Assembly (NCBI GenBank): GCA_019233415.1
Contig: JAFAMK010000232.1
Span: 1-10,815, forward strand
Reading direction: 5' to 3'
DNA: 10,815 bases
From: Vulcanimicrobiota bacterium
GTDB taxonomy: Bacteria; Vulcanimicrobiota; Vulcanimicrobiia; Vulcanimicrobiales; Vulcanimicrobiaceae
The translations under genes and the position numbers were made by a program. Each line of letters starts with the position of its first letter. Within the stretch, counting starts at the first letter, position 1. The notes beneath the pieces were generated by a model that saw only the letters and a program-made list of their open reading frames with translations, made no database searches and had not been told where the DNA came from. Below, piece after piece: positions 1 through 6,524 of this stretch.

Positions 1-1304
1 GCCAGGGCGTCGCGAATGCCGTCGGCATCACGCTCGACCGCGCGGTGAGCAGCATCGCGCTCGCGCTCAGCACGCCGACGCTCGCTGGTGCGGCGACCGC
101 GACGAACGGCGGCGGCCCGCAAACGACGACGCTCACGGCGACCGTCCGCGACGATGCCGGGGACGTCATCCTCGGCGGCACGCGCTACACCGATCAAAAC
201 GGCAACCCGGTCACGATCATGATTCAACAGTCGGCCACGACGAACGGCGGACCGGTGCTCACCACGCTCGGTGCGACGACCGTCACGCCGAGCAGTCCGT
301 CGATCACCGTCACCTACCCGGGCGGCTCGACCTGGGGTACCGTCTTCACCGCCGTGCCGAGCGGGCCGATCGGCGGAACTGCCGGCAGCACGACGCTTGC
401 GGTGACGCCCACGATCACGGAGTTCTCGAGCGGGATCACCGCGGGCGCTTCGCCGTCGGACATCGTGTCGGGGCCGGACGGCGCGCTCTGGTTTGCCGAA
501 GGCACCGGTGGCGTCGGGCGCATCACGACCAGCGGCGCGATCACGCAGCCGGTGACGACGACGTTCGGCAACCAGATCACGGTCGGCCCCGACAATAATC
601 TTTGGTTCACGATCTGGCACGCCAACGGAAGCTTTCCGGAAGGGATCGGTCGCGTCACGACGGGCGGCAGCTTCACGGATTTTTCGAGCGGCGTCACGCC
701 CGGCTCGTTTCCCTACAGCGTCACGACCGGGCCTGACGGCGATCTGTGGTTCACCGAAAATACCGGCGGCGGGCGCGTCGGGCGCATTACGACGAGCGGC
801 GTCGTCACGGAGTTCACGGCCGGGATTACCAGCAACGTGAGTCCGTCGACGATCACGGCGGGACCGGACGGCAATCTGTGGTTCACCGAGTTCAACCACG
901 GCGTCGCGCGCATCACGACCGCGGGTATGGTGACGGAATTCACGAGCGGGATCAGCTCGCACGCGCTCGGGATCGCCGTCGGACCCGACGGCGCGCTCTG
1001 GTTCGCCGAACAGCAGCCGGACGTGATCGGGCGGATCACGACCAGCGGCGCCGTCACCGAGATGACGACGGGCATCACGCCCAGTTCGAATCTCACCGGG
1101 ATCACGTCCGGGACCGACGGCGCGCTCTGGTTTTCCGAACAAGCCGGGAATCGCATCGGCCGCATCACGACCGGCGGCGCCGTCACCGAGTACGCGAGCG
1201 GAATCTCGAGCGGCGCAGGACCGTCGGGACTCAGATTCGGCCCCGACGGCAACCTCTGGTTCGCCGAGTCCGCCGGCAACCGGATCGGACGGCTGATCTA
1301 CTAG
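1..1304 (+). CDS. Vgb-like seven-bladed beta-propeller protein with N-terminal Ig-like domain, 5'-partial
   Basis: The frame is open to the left edge (first full codon at position 3), so the true start lies outside the window; the GTG at 45 is internal. Counting from that GTG, residues 1-120 are Thr/Gly/Ala-rich and read like a bacterial Ig-like domain. Residues 124-419 hold seven repeats of about 42 residues with the core GPDGxLWFxE followed by (I/V)GRITTxG, the blade signature of the virginiamycin B lyase (Vgb)/streptogramin lyase family. Seven blades match the Vgb fold. Vgb itself linearises streptogramin B antibiotics, but most family relatives are uncharacterised and I could not confirm the catalytic His/Glu set, so antibiotic inactivation is not claimed. 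The Ig-like fusion suggests an exported or cell-surface protein. The stop is TAG. The downstream neighbour converges with a 3-bp gap and I see no terminator hairpin between them. Confidence 0.85.
   Translation, partial: QGVANAVGITLDRAVSSIALALSTPTLAGAATATNGGGPQTTTLTATVRDDAGDVILGGTRYTDQNGNPVTIMIQQSATTNGGPVLTTLGATTVTPSSPSITVTYPGGSTWGTVFTAVPSGPIGGTAGSTTLAVTPTITEFSSGITAGASPSDIVSGPDGALWFAEGTGGVGRITTSGAITQPVTTTFGNQITVGPDNNLWFTIWHANGSFPEGIGRVTTGGSFTDFSSGVTPGSFPYSVTTGPDGDLWFTENTGGGRVGRITTSGVVTEFTAGITSNVSPSTITAGPDGNLWFTEFNHGVARITTAGMVTEFTSGISSHALGIAVGPDGALWFAEQQPDVIGRITTSGAVTEMTTGITPSSNLTGITSGTDGALWFSEQAGNRIGRITTGGAVTEYASGISSGAGPSGLRFGPDGNLWFAESAGNRIGRLIY
414..1301 (+). repeat. Seven tandem beta-propeller blade repeats (coding)
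   Basis: Seven in-frame units of about 120-132 bp lie head to tail within the propeller gene. Each begins with a strand like (I/V)TEF(S/T)SGI and ends in GRITT(S/G)G(A/V). Unit boundaries fall near positions 414, 540, 672, 804, 930, 1053 and 1182. The second unit is the most diverged (GPDNNLWFTIWHANG) and the last is cut short at GRLIY before the stop. At DNA level short stretches such as atcacgaccagcggcg recur. The repeats are diverged enough to be protein-fold repeats, not recent DNA duplication. Confidence 0.85.
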
Positions 1305-1307
1305 CGG

Positions 1308-1820
1308 CTACGTCGTCGTGTCGGATGTGGCCGGCTGCGGTTCGGCGGCCTGCGGCGCAACTGGCTGCGGTGCGGCCGGCGCGGTTGCCGTGACCGATGC
1401 GGCTCGGGCCGGTGGTTTGAGCGCCGTGCGATAGCCCGTGTAGATCGCAATCGCGTAGAAGAGGAGGTCCATCGGTCTGAAGCTGAGGCCGAGCAGGTCG
1501 ACCATGATCGCGGGTTTCAGGAGCGTAACGATGATCGTCGCGGCGATCGGGTAGTGGTTTTGCTGGGCGACCTCTACAGCGGCGGTCAGGACGTTCCCCA
1601 GAACGCAGCCGAGAAATGCGACGACTGCGGCGACGGTGCCGTCGGCACGGTCGCGGCCGCCGCCGAGGGTGCGCATTCCGTAGCCGGCCAGAAAGCCGAC
1701 CCCGACGGCCATCCAGCCGATCCGGAAGTCCGTGCTGGCGCTGATCGCAGCCCAGATGATCGCCCCGAGCAGGGCGCCGGCGATCGCACCGACCGTGCCG
1801 AGGAGCAGCTTGCCGTTCAT
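1308..1820 (-). CDS. Small multi-spanning membrane protein, unknown function
   Basis: This is a 170-residue protein starting at the ATG whose complement lies at 1818-1820. Hydrophobic segments lie at about residues 5-28, 33-50, 62-85, 93-112 and 114-131, so four or five membrane helices are likely. A pattern GWMAVGVGFLAGYG...LGCVLGN...MDLLFYAIAIYTGYR resembles a widespread family of uncharacterised four-helix membrane proteins; I recall the motif but can name no function. Residues 135-170 form a hydrophilic Ala/Pro/Thr-rich tail, presumably an extramembrane low-complexity extension. It lies 62 bp downstream of the MATE gene on the same strand and may share its transcript. No convincing Shine-Dalgarno sequence precedes the start. 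The stop is TAG. Confidence 0.75.
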   Translation of the reverse strand: MNGKLLLGTVGAIAGALLGAIIWAAISASTDFRIGWMAVGVGFLAGYGMRTLGGGRDRADGTVAAVVAFLGCVLGNVLTAAVEVAQQNHYPIAATIIVTLLKPAIMVDLLGLSFRPMDLLFYAIAIYTGYRTALKPPARAASVTATAPAAPQPVAPQAAEPQPATSDTTT

Positions 1821-1882
1821 GGTAGGGCTAGCTTAGACGCTTTGGCGAGGAAGCACTGCTAGGCGAGCAGGATGTTGTCCCC

Positions 1883-3310
1883 TTAGGTCGTGAGCGGTTC
1901 GGCCGCGCGCTCCGTCGGCGGCGATGGCGGCGGAGGCTCCGCGATCAGCGACGTGAACTTCTTGCGGCGCCAGAAGCCGAAGAAGTAGATCAGCTGGAAC
2001 GCGACGCCGCACGCGAACGCGATCGGGTACGCCGTCCACACGCCGCGCAGGCCGTAGTGTGGCGCGAGCGCGTAGGCGACCGGAACCTCGACGCCCCAGA
2101 TCGAGATGACCGAGAGCAGCGTCGGCCACAGCACCGCGCCGCTCGAGCGCATCACGCCCGAGAGCGACGCCGACGTTCCGAACAGCAGGTAGCTCCACAG
2201 CGTGATCACGAGCAATTCGTGCGCGGTCTCGACGACCTGCGGGTCGGTGATGAACAGCGAGAGGATCGCGCGGTCGAAGAGGTACACGAGCGCGATCAGC
2301 ACCGCGCCGACCGACCAGTTCAGCGCGACCGCGGCGCGCGCGATCGTCATCAGCCGGTCGACGCGCTTCGCGCCGATCGACTGCGCGCCGAAGATCGACG
2401 CCGCGATCCCGATCGAGATGGCCGGGAACTGCACGTACGAGACGATCTGGTTGACCGCGCCGTACGCGGCGGTCGCCGACGATCCGAAGCGGTTGACCAG
2501 CGAGATCACCGCGATCTCGGCCAGCGAGACCATCGCGATCTGAATGCCGGACGGGATGCCGAGGCGGAAGATCGTCGCCAGCAGCTGCCGCTCGGGCCAC
2601 ATGTGCCGCACGATCGACATGTCGAGCGCGAGCGGGTTCTTTTCGAGCCGGAGCGCGACGAGCAGGAACATCCACGCGACGAAGTTCGCCGCGATCCCGG
2701 CGTACGCGGCGCTGAGAATCCCGAGCTGCGGCAGGCCGAACCAGCCGCGGATCAGCGCCGGCGTGACGAGAAGGATCAGCGCGACGCTGACGATGAGCGC
2801 GAGCAGCGGCGTGCGCGCATCGCCGGTGCCGCGGATGAACGTCACGTACGCGAAGTAGACGAAGATGAGCGGGAACGACGCGAACGTCACGCGCGCATAC
2901 GGCAGCGACTGGTCGAAGATGTCCGGCGGACAGCCGATCAGGTGCAGCAGCTGCGGCATGAAGATCCAGGTCACGATCGCGACGATGATCCCCAGACTCA
3001 GCGCGAGCGAGAGCGTCGTCCCGGCGACCGCCTTGAGCCGTTCTTCGTTGCGCGCGCCGTAGGCCTGCCCGATCAGCACGGTGCTCGCGTTTGCGATGCC
3101 GACGAAGAACGAGATCGTGAAGAAGACGATCGGGAAGAACGACGACGCGGCCGCGAGCGCCTGCACGCCGATCAGCCGGCCCAGGTAGATGCTGTTCAGC
3201 GTCGCCGACGCCGACTGCAGCACGTTGCTCAGCATCAAGGGAAGGAGAAAGACGAGCATCGCCTGCCAGATCGGGCGAGAGTCGTCCAGGGCAAGGCGGC
3301 GCTGTTGCAT
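1883..3310 (-). CDS. MATE-family multidrug/toxin efflux transporter
   Basis: This 475-residue integral membrane protein has the twelve-helix, two-half architecture of MATE (NorM/DinF-type) antiporters, which export cationic drugs or metabolites using a Na+ or H+ gradient. Family motifs are repeated in the two halves: GQAYGARNEERLK near residues 81-93 and GAQSIGAKRVDRL near 308-320, plus RGTGDARTP at 160-168 and MRSSGAVLWP at 387-396. The length is normal for the family. The C-terminus after the last helix (residues 449-475) is a charged then Pro-rich tail. The substrate cannot be predicted. The start chosen is the first ATG; an internal Met18 is possible, since neither has a clear ribosome binding site. 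The gene is transcribed divergently from the tRNA operon across about 70 bp in which I found no clear promoter. The stop is TAA. Confidence 0.93.
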   Translation of the reverse strand: MQQRRLALDDSRPIWQAMLVFLLPLMLSNVLQSASATLNSIYLGRLIGVQALAAASSFFPIVFFTISFFVGIANASTVLIGQAYGARNEERLKAVAGTTLSLALSLGIIVAIVTWIFMPQLLHLIGCPPDIFDQSLPYARVTFASFPLIFVYFAYVTFIRGTGDARTPLLALIVSVALILLVTPALIRGWFGLPQLGILSAAYAGIAANFVAWMFLLVALRLEKNPLALDMSIVRHMWPERQLLATIFRLGIPSGIQIAMVSLAEIAVISLVNRFGSSATAAYGAVNQIVSYVQFPAISIGIAASIFGAQSIGAKRVDRLMTIARAAVALNWSVGAVLIALVYLFDRAILSLFITDPQVVETAHELLVITLWSYLLFGTSASLSGVMRSSGAVLWPTLLSVISIWGVEVPVAYALAPHYGLRGVWTAYPIAFACGVAFQLIYFFGFWRRKKFTSLIAEPPPPSPPTERAAEPLTT

Positions 3311-3381
3311 CGGTAAACTCGTACGCGTCCCGTTCGGGGAAGTCTTCTCCCACGTGCCGAAAAGCGGCCAGGGGCAAACAC

Positions 3382-3453
3382 GGGCGATTAGCTCAGCGGG
3401 AGAGCGGCTCCTTTACACGGAGATGGTCGGCGGTTCGAATCCGTCATCGCCCA
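3382..3453 (+). tRNA. tRNA-Val(UAC)
   Basis: A complete cloverleaf of 72 nt can be folded by eye. The acceptor stem GGGCGAT pairs perfectly with ATCGCCC. The D arm is GCTC-AGCGGGA-GAGC. The anticodon loop TTTACAC places anticodon TAC at 3414-3416. The variable loop is TGGTC and the T arm is GGCGG-TTCGAAT-CCGTC with one G-T wobble. The discriminator is A at 3453 and CCA is not encoded. One oddity is the first pair of the anticodon stem (27-43), which is G opposite A while the other four pairs are intact. UAC reads valine codons GUA and GUG and, if modified, others. No promoter is obvious in the short upstream gap. No terminator follows before the glycosylase gene 39 bp downstream, so read-through is plausible. 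Confidence 0.95.
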
Positions 3454-3492
3454 GATGCTTCGCCGCGCCAACGAGGTCGATTCGCTCAGCCG

Positions 3493-4392
3493 ATGCCGGA
3501 GCTGCCGGACGTCGCCGCGTACATCAGCGCGCTCGAACCGCGCATCGTCGGCCAACCGCTGTTGCACGTGCGGCTCAATGGTCCGTTCTTGTTGCGCACG
3601 GCGGATCCGCCCATTGCAAGCGTCGACGGACGCGCGGTGCGCGACCTGCGGCGCGTCGGCAAGCGCATCGCGATCGGGCTCGACGGCGATCTTTGGCTCG
3701 TCCTCCACTTGATGATCGCCGGGCGCCTGCACTGGCGCGCTCCCGGCGCGACGCTGGCAGGGCGCAACGCGCTCGCCGCGTTCGACTTCCCCGACGGCGC
3801 GCTCGTCCTCACCGAGGCCGGCTCGAAGCGGCGCGCGTCGCTGCACCTGCTGCGCGGCGAAGAGAGCTTGCGCGAGATCGACCCCGGCGGAATCGAAGTC
3901 TTCGACAGCACGCTCGATGAATTTCGCGACGCGCTGCGGGTGGAGAACCGCACGCTCAAGCGCGCGCTGACCGACCCGCGCATTCTCAGCGGGATCGGCA
4001 ACGCGTACTCGGACGAAATCCTGCACGCGGCGAAGCTCTCGCCGGTCGCGCTCACGCACAAGCTCATGGGCGCGGAGTGGGAGCGGCTTTACGCCGCGAC
4101 GCGCGCGACGCTGCAGCTCTGGATCGACCGCTTCATCGCCGAAGCGGCGGATAAATTCCCCGAGAAGGTCACCGCGTTCCGCGCCGACATGGCCGTCCAC
4201 GGCCGCTACGGCAAGCCGTGCCCCGTCTGCGGCACGCCGGTCCAGCGCATCCGCTACGCCGACAACGAGACCAACTATTGCCCCACCTGCCAGACCGCCG
4301 GAAAACTCCTGGCCGACCGCAGCCTTTCGCGACTGCTCGGCGCCGACTGGCCGCGCACGCTCGACGAGCTGGAGTCCTTGAAGCGGCGCTGA
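3493..4392 (+). CDS. Fpg/Nei-family DNA glycosylase (MutM-like, variant zinc finger)
   Basis: This 299-residue base-excision repair enzyme would remove oxidised bases and nick the strand by beta/delta elimination. The start is fixed by MPELPDV: after Met removal, Pro2 is the family nucleophile and Glu3 the catalytic acid. Lys57 (VGKR) is the conserved DNA-contacting lysine. The helix-two-turn-helix region at about residues 150-180 contains GIGNAYSDE with Asn170. A C-terminal zinc finger has Cys243, Cys246, Cys263 and Cys266 (C-x2-C-x16-C-x2-C). It departs from classical MutM: PELPDV instead of PELPEV, HLMIAGRL where HLGMxGxL is usual, and DNETNYC in the finger where an Arg (QRATFYC in E. coli) normally sits. 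About 30 residues follow the finger (LADRSLSRLL...WPRTLDELE). It therefore belongs to a divergent Fpg/Nei subgroup, and its lesion preference is uncertain. It is 39 bp after the tRNA and 12 bp before the next gene. Confidence 0.9.
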   Translation: MPELPDVAAYISALEPRIVGQPLLHVRLNGPFLLRTADPPIASVDGRAVRDLRRVGKRIAIGLDGDLWLVLHLMIAGRLHWRAPGATLAGRNALAAFDFPDGALVLTEAGSKRRASLHLLRGEESLREIDPGGIEVFDSTLDEFRDALRVENRTLKRALTDPRILSGIGNAYSDEILHAAKLSPVALTHKLMGAEWERLYAATRATLQLWIDRFIAEAADKFPEKVTAFRADMAVHGRYGKPCPVCGTPVQRIRYADNETNYCPTCQTAGKLLADRSLSRLLGADWPRTLDELESLKRR

Positions 4393-4404
4393 ATAGGGCA
4401 GGCG

Positions 4405-4821
4405 ATGGAAAGCTTGTTTCTCGCCTTCGGGATCGGCGTGGTCTCGGGGCTTCGGACGTTCACCGGACTTGCCGCGCTGGCGCTTTCGCGCGGCATCAGC
4501 GTGTGGTCGGTGCTGCTCAGCCTCGGCGCGCTCGGCGAGTACGTGGCCGATGCGCAGCCGTGGATCCCCTCGCGCACGGCGCTGCCGTCGATCGTGATCC
4601 GCCCGCTGAGCGGCGCGATCGCCGGCTGGTTCATGGTGAGCCTGCACCCCGCCGGATGGCCGCCGGGCGGCGCGCTCGCCGGCGTGCTCGGCGCGCTGCT
4701 CGGCACCTACGGCGGCCACGCCGCACGCCTCGCCGCGATCAAAGCGATCGGCGCAATCCCCGCCGCAGTCGCGGAAGACGTCGTCGCAATCGCGCTCGCG
4801 GCGTTCTTCGTCACGCGATGA
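4405..4821 (+). CDS. DUF4126-like small membrane protein
   Basis: This 138-residue hydrophobic protein has about four or five likely membrane segments (roughly residues 3-25, 30-48, 62-80, 86-103 and 117-136). The pattern GVVSGLRTFTG...LGEYVADAQPWIPSRT...RPLSGAIAGW...GTYGGHAAR...AVAEDVVAI resembles the DUF4126 family, whose members share an SGLR(T/S)xTG start, a central E-x2-AD and a late ED. No biochemical function is established to my knowledge. The start at ATG 4405 is supported by AGGG at 4395-4398, six bases upstream. The stop TGA overlaps the start of the ABC ATPase as ATGA, indicating translational coupling, so its product is likely made together with the transporter. Whether it is part of that transporter is unknown. 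Confidence 0.75.
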   Translation: MESLFLAFGIGVVSGLRTFTGLAALALSRGISVWSVLLSLGALGEYVADAQPWIPSRTALPSIVIRPLSGAIAGWFMVSLHPAGWPPGGALAGVLGALLGTYGGHAARLAAIKAIGAIPAAVAEDVVAIALAAFFVTR

Positions 4822-5777
4822 TCGCGCCGGCGCAGCGCGCTCCGGAGGTTGCGGCGGACGGAGCGATCGTCGTCGAAGGGCTCGTCAAGCGCTACGGCGA
4901 TCTCGTTGCGGTCGACGCGATCAGCTTCGCGGTGCCGCGCGGGACGATCTTCGGGCTGCTCGGGCGCAACGGTGCGGGGAAGACGACGACGCTGGAGTGC
5001 TGCATCGGCCTCGGGAAGCCGACGGCCGGCGCGGTGCGCGTGCTCGGGCTCGATCCGACGCGCAAGCGCGACCTCGCGATGCTGCGCCCGAAGATCGGCG
5101 TGCAGCTTCAGGCGACGTCGCTGCCGGAGAAAGCCAACGTGCGCGAAGTCCTGGAGCTGTACGCGGCCTACTACGGGATCGAATCGCGGCCCGTCGAGAT
5201 GGCGGCGCGCGTCGGGCTCGACGGCAAGCTGGACCGGCAAATCGCGCAGATGTCGGGCGGCGAGCAACAGCGGCTCGCACTCGCCCTCGCGCTGCAGCAC
5301 GATCCCGACGTGCTCTTTCTCGACGAGCCGACGGCCGGCATGGACGCGTTCGGCCGGCGCATCTTGTGGGCGGAAGTCGAGCGGCTGCGCGAGGCCGGGA
5401 AGACCGTCATTCTCACGACGCACTACATCGAGGAAGCGGAGCGCTTGAGCGACCGCATCTGCATGATCCAGCGCGGCAAAATCGTCGCCGAGGCGACGCC
5501 GGCGGAGCTGGTCGCGCGCTACGGCGGCGACGCGACGGTGACGATCGCCGCGGAGGGATTCACGCCGGACGACGCGCTGCGCGCGCTCGGCACGTGGACC
5601 CAGACGCGCGCGGAGTGGAAGCTCGTGACGGCCGGCGAGCCCGGTCTCGCACTCGCCGCGGTCGTTACCCACGCGAACGCGGTCGGCGCGAAGATCACGA
5701 CGCTCGACATGCACCGCCCGACGCTGGAGGACGCGTTCATCGCGATCACCGGCGAGACGCTCGGAGAAAGCGAATGA
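4818..5777 (+). CDS. ABC transporter ATP-binding protein (DrrA/CcmA-type exporter ATPase)
   Basis: This is a 319-residue ATPase subunit that powers an ABC-2 exporter. Motifs in order: Walker A GRNGAGKT at residues 49-56, Q-loop glutamine near 96-98, signature MSGGEQQR at 145-152, Walker B VLFLDEP at 165-171, D-loop around AGMD at 173-176, and switch histidine His202 in ILTTHY. Residues from about 236 form the small C-terminal domain of the drug/polyketide and Nod-factor exporter class, ending in MHRPTLEDAFIAITG. The reading frame is open further upstream to 4218, but that part overlaps the glycosylase and DUF4126 genes and carries no domain. The start is set at the ATG overlapping the preceding stop (ATGA), which places the first ATPase strand at residue 17. 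The 3' end overlaps the permease by 4 bp. The substrate is unknown. Confidence 0.95.
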   Translation: MIAPAQRAPEVAADGAIVVEGLVKRYGDLVAVDAISFAVPRGTIFGLLGRNGAGKTTTLECCIGLGKPTAGAVRVLGLDPTRKRDLAMLRPKIGVQLQATSLPEKANVREVLELYAAYYGIESRPVEMAARVGLDGKLDRQIAQMSGGEQQRLALALALQHDPDVLFLDEPTAGMDAFGRRILWAEVERLREAGKTVILTTHYIEEAERLSDRICMIQRGKIVAEATPAELVARYGGDATVTIAAEGFTPDDALRALGTWTQTRAEWKLVTAGEPGLALAAVVTHANAVGAKITTLDMHRPTLEDAFIAITGETLGESE

Positions 5778-6517
5778 TGCTGCTGCGGATGTTCCTCGTC
5801 CAGACGAAGGCGCACTTCGTGTGGTACTTCCGCCGCGACGGCGAGATGATGTTCTGGTCGCTCGCGATGCCGGTGTTCTTCCTCGTCCTGTTTTCGTTCG
5901 CGTTCGCGAGCGGTCCGTCGCAACGCACGTCGGGCTTCCTCGTGCCGGGGATCATCGGCGCGCAAGTCCTCAGCTCGGGATTCTGGGGCGTCGGCGTCAT
6001 GCTCGCGACGTTCCGCGAGAAGAACCTGCTGCGCCGCGTCTACCTCACGCCGATGCCGCCCTGGGTGTTCTTCGCCTCGCTGGTCGTGTACCGTATGGCG
6101 ATCCTCGCCGCGCAGGCGGTCATCCTGATCGCGGTCGGCGGGTTCGTCTTCGGCGTGCGGATCAACGGCAACCCGCTCGAGATTCTCGCCGTGCTGCTGC
6201 TCGGCACTGCGACGTTCGTCTCGCTCGGCACGATCATCGGCGCGCTCGCGCGCACGACCGAGAGCGCGAACAACATCGCCTCGATCCTGACCGTTCCGCT
6301 GGCGTTTCTGTCGGACGCGTACGTGCCGATCGACCGTTTCCCGCACGCGGTCTCCGCGACGCTCCGGCTGTTGCCCTCGACGCAGTTCATCGACACGTTC
6401 CGCGCGGTCTCGATCCAGGGCGCCTCGCTGACGCAGTACTGGGCGTGGCTGCTGATGCTCGTCATTTGGATGGTCGCCGGGACGGTGGTCAGCGCGCGCA
6501 CGTTCCGCTGGGTGTAG
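5774..6517 (+). CDS. ABC-2 type transporter permease
   Basis: This 247-residue membrane subunit pairs with the upstream ATPase to form an exporter. Six hydrophobic segments are visible at about residues 26-45, 54-78, 101-125, 136-158, 168-185 and 223-242, typical of ABC-2 permeases. Between helices 2 and 3 lies the family segment FREKNLLRRVYLTPMPPWVF, equivalent to the REKxTxExLxxTP motif that contacts the ATPase. LSDAYVPIDRFP near 179-190 matches the usual F(L/P)SGxxxPxxxxP turn. The start used is the ATG at 5774, which overlaps the ATPase stop as ATGA; the adjacent ATG at 5777 would shorten it by one residue. The transported compound cannot be inferred. The stop is TAG, 7 bp before the oxidoreductase gene. 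Confidence 0.92.
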   Translation: MMLLRMFLVQTKAHFVWYFRRDGEMMFWSLAMPVFFLVLFSFAFASGPSQRTSGFLVPGIIGAQVLSSGFWGVGVMLATFREKNLLRRVYLTPMPPWVFFASLVVYRMAILAAQAVILIAVGGFVFGVRINGNPLEILAVLLLGTATFVSLGTIIGALARTTESANNIASILTVPLAFLSDAYVPIDRFPHAVSATLRLLPSTQFIDTFRAVSIQGASLTQYWAWLLMLVIWMVAGTVVSARTFRWV

Positions 6518-6524
6518 CGGCGCG

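Noticed and set aside
45..110. Signal-peptide-like start VSSIALALSTPTLAGAATA in the propeller gene
   Set aside because: The frame is open upstream to the window edge and the segment fits as a strand of the Ig-like domain; there is no basic N-region and no evidence for initiation at this GTG.
2057..3316. Long + strand ORF (419 codons) opposite the MATE gene
   Set aside because: Its product is almost entirely Arg/Asp/Glu/Ala-rich with no hydrophobic core, typical of an antisense shadow in GC-rich DNA; the - strand frame is a clear MATE transporter.
3382..3453. tRNA-Val as an integration (attachment) site of a mobile island
   Set aside because: No integrase, no repeated copy of the tRNA 3' end and no transposase were seen in the window.
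4218..4817. Upstream extension of the ABC ATPase frame
   Set aside because: The extension is Arg-rich, overlaps two well-supported genes in other frames, and adds no domain; the ATGA-coupled start at 4818 gives a standard length.
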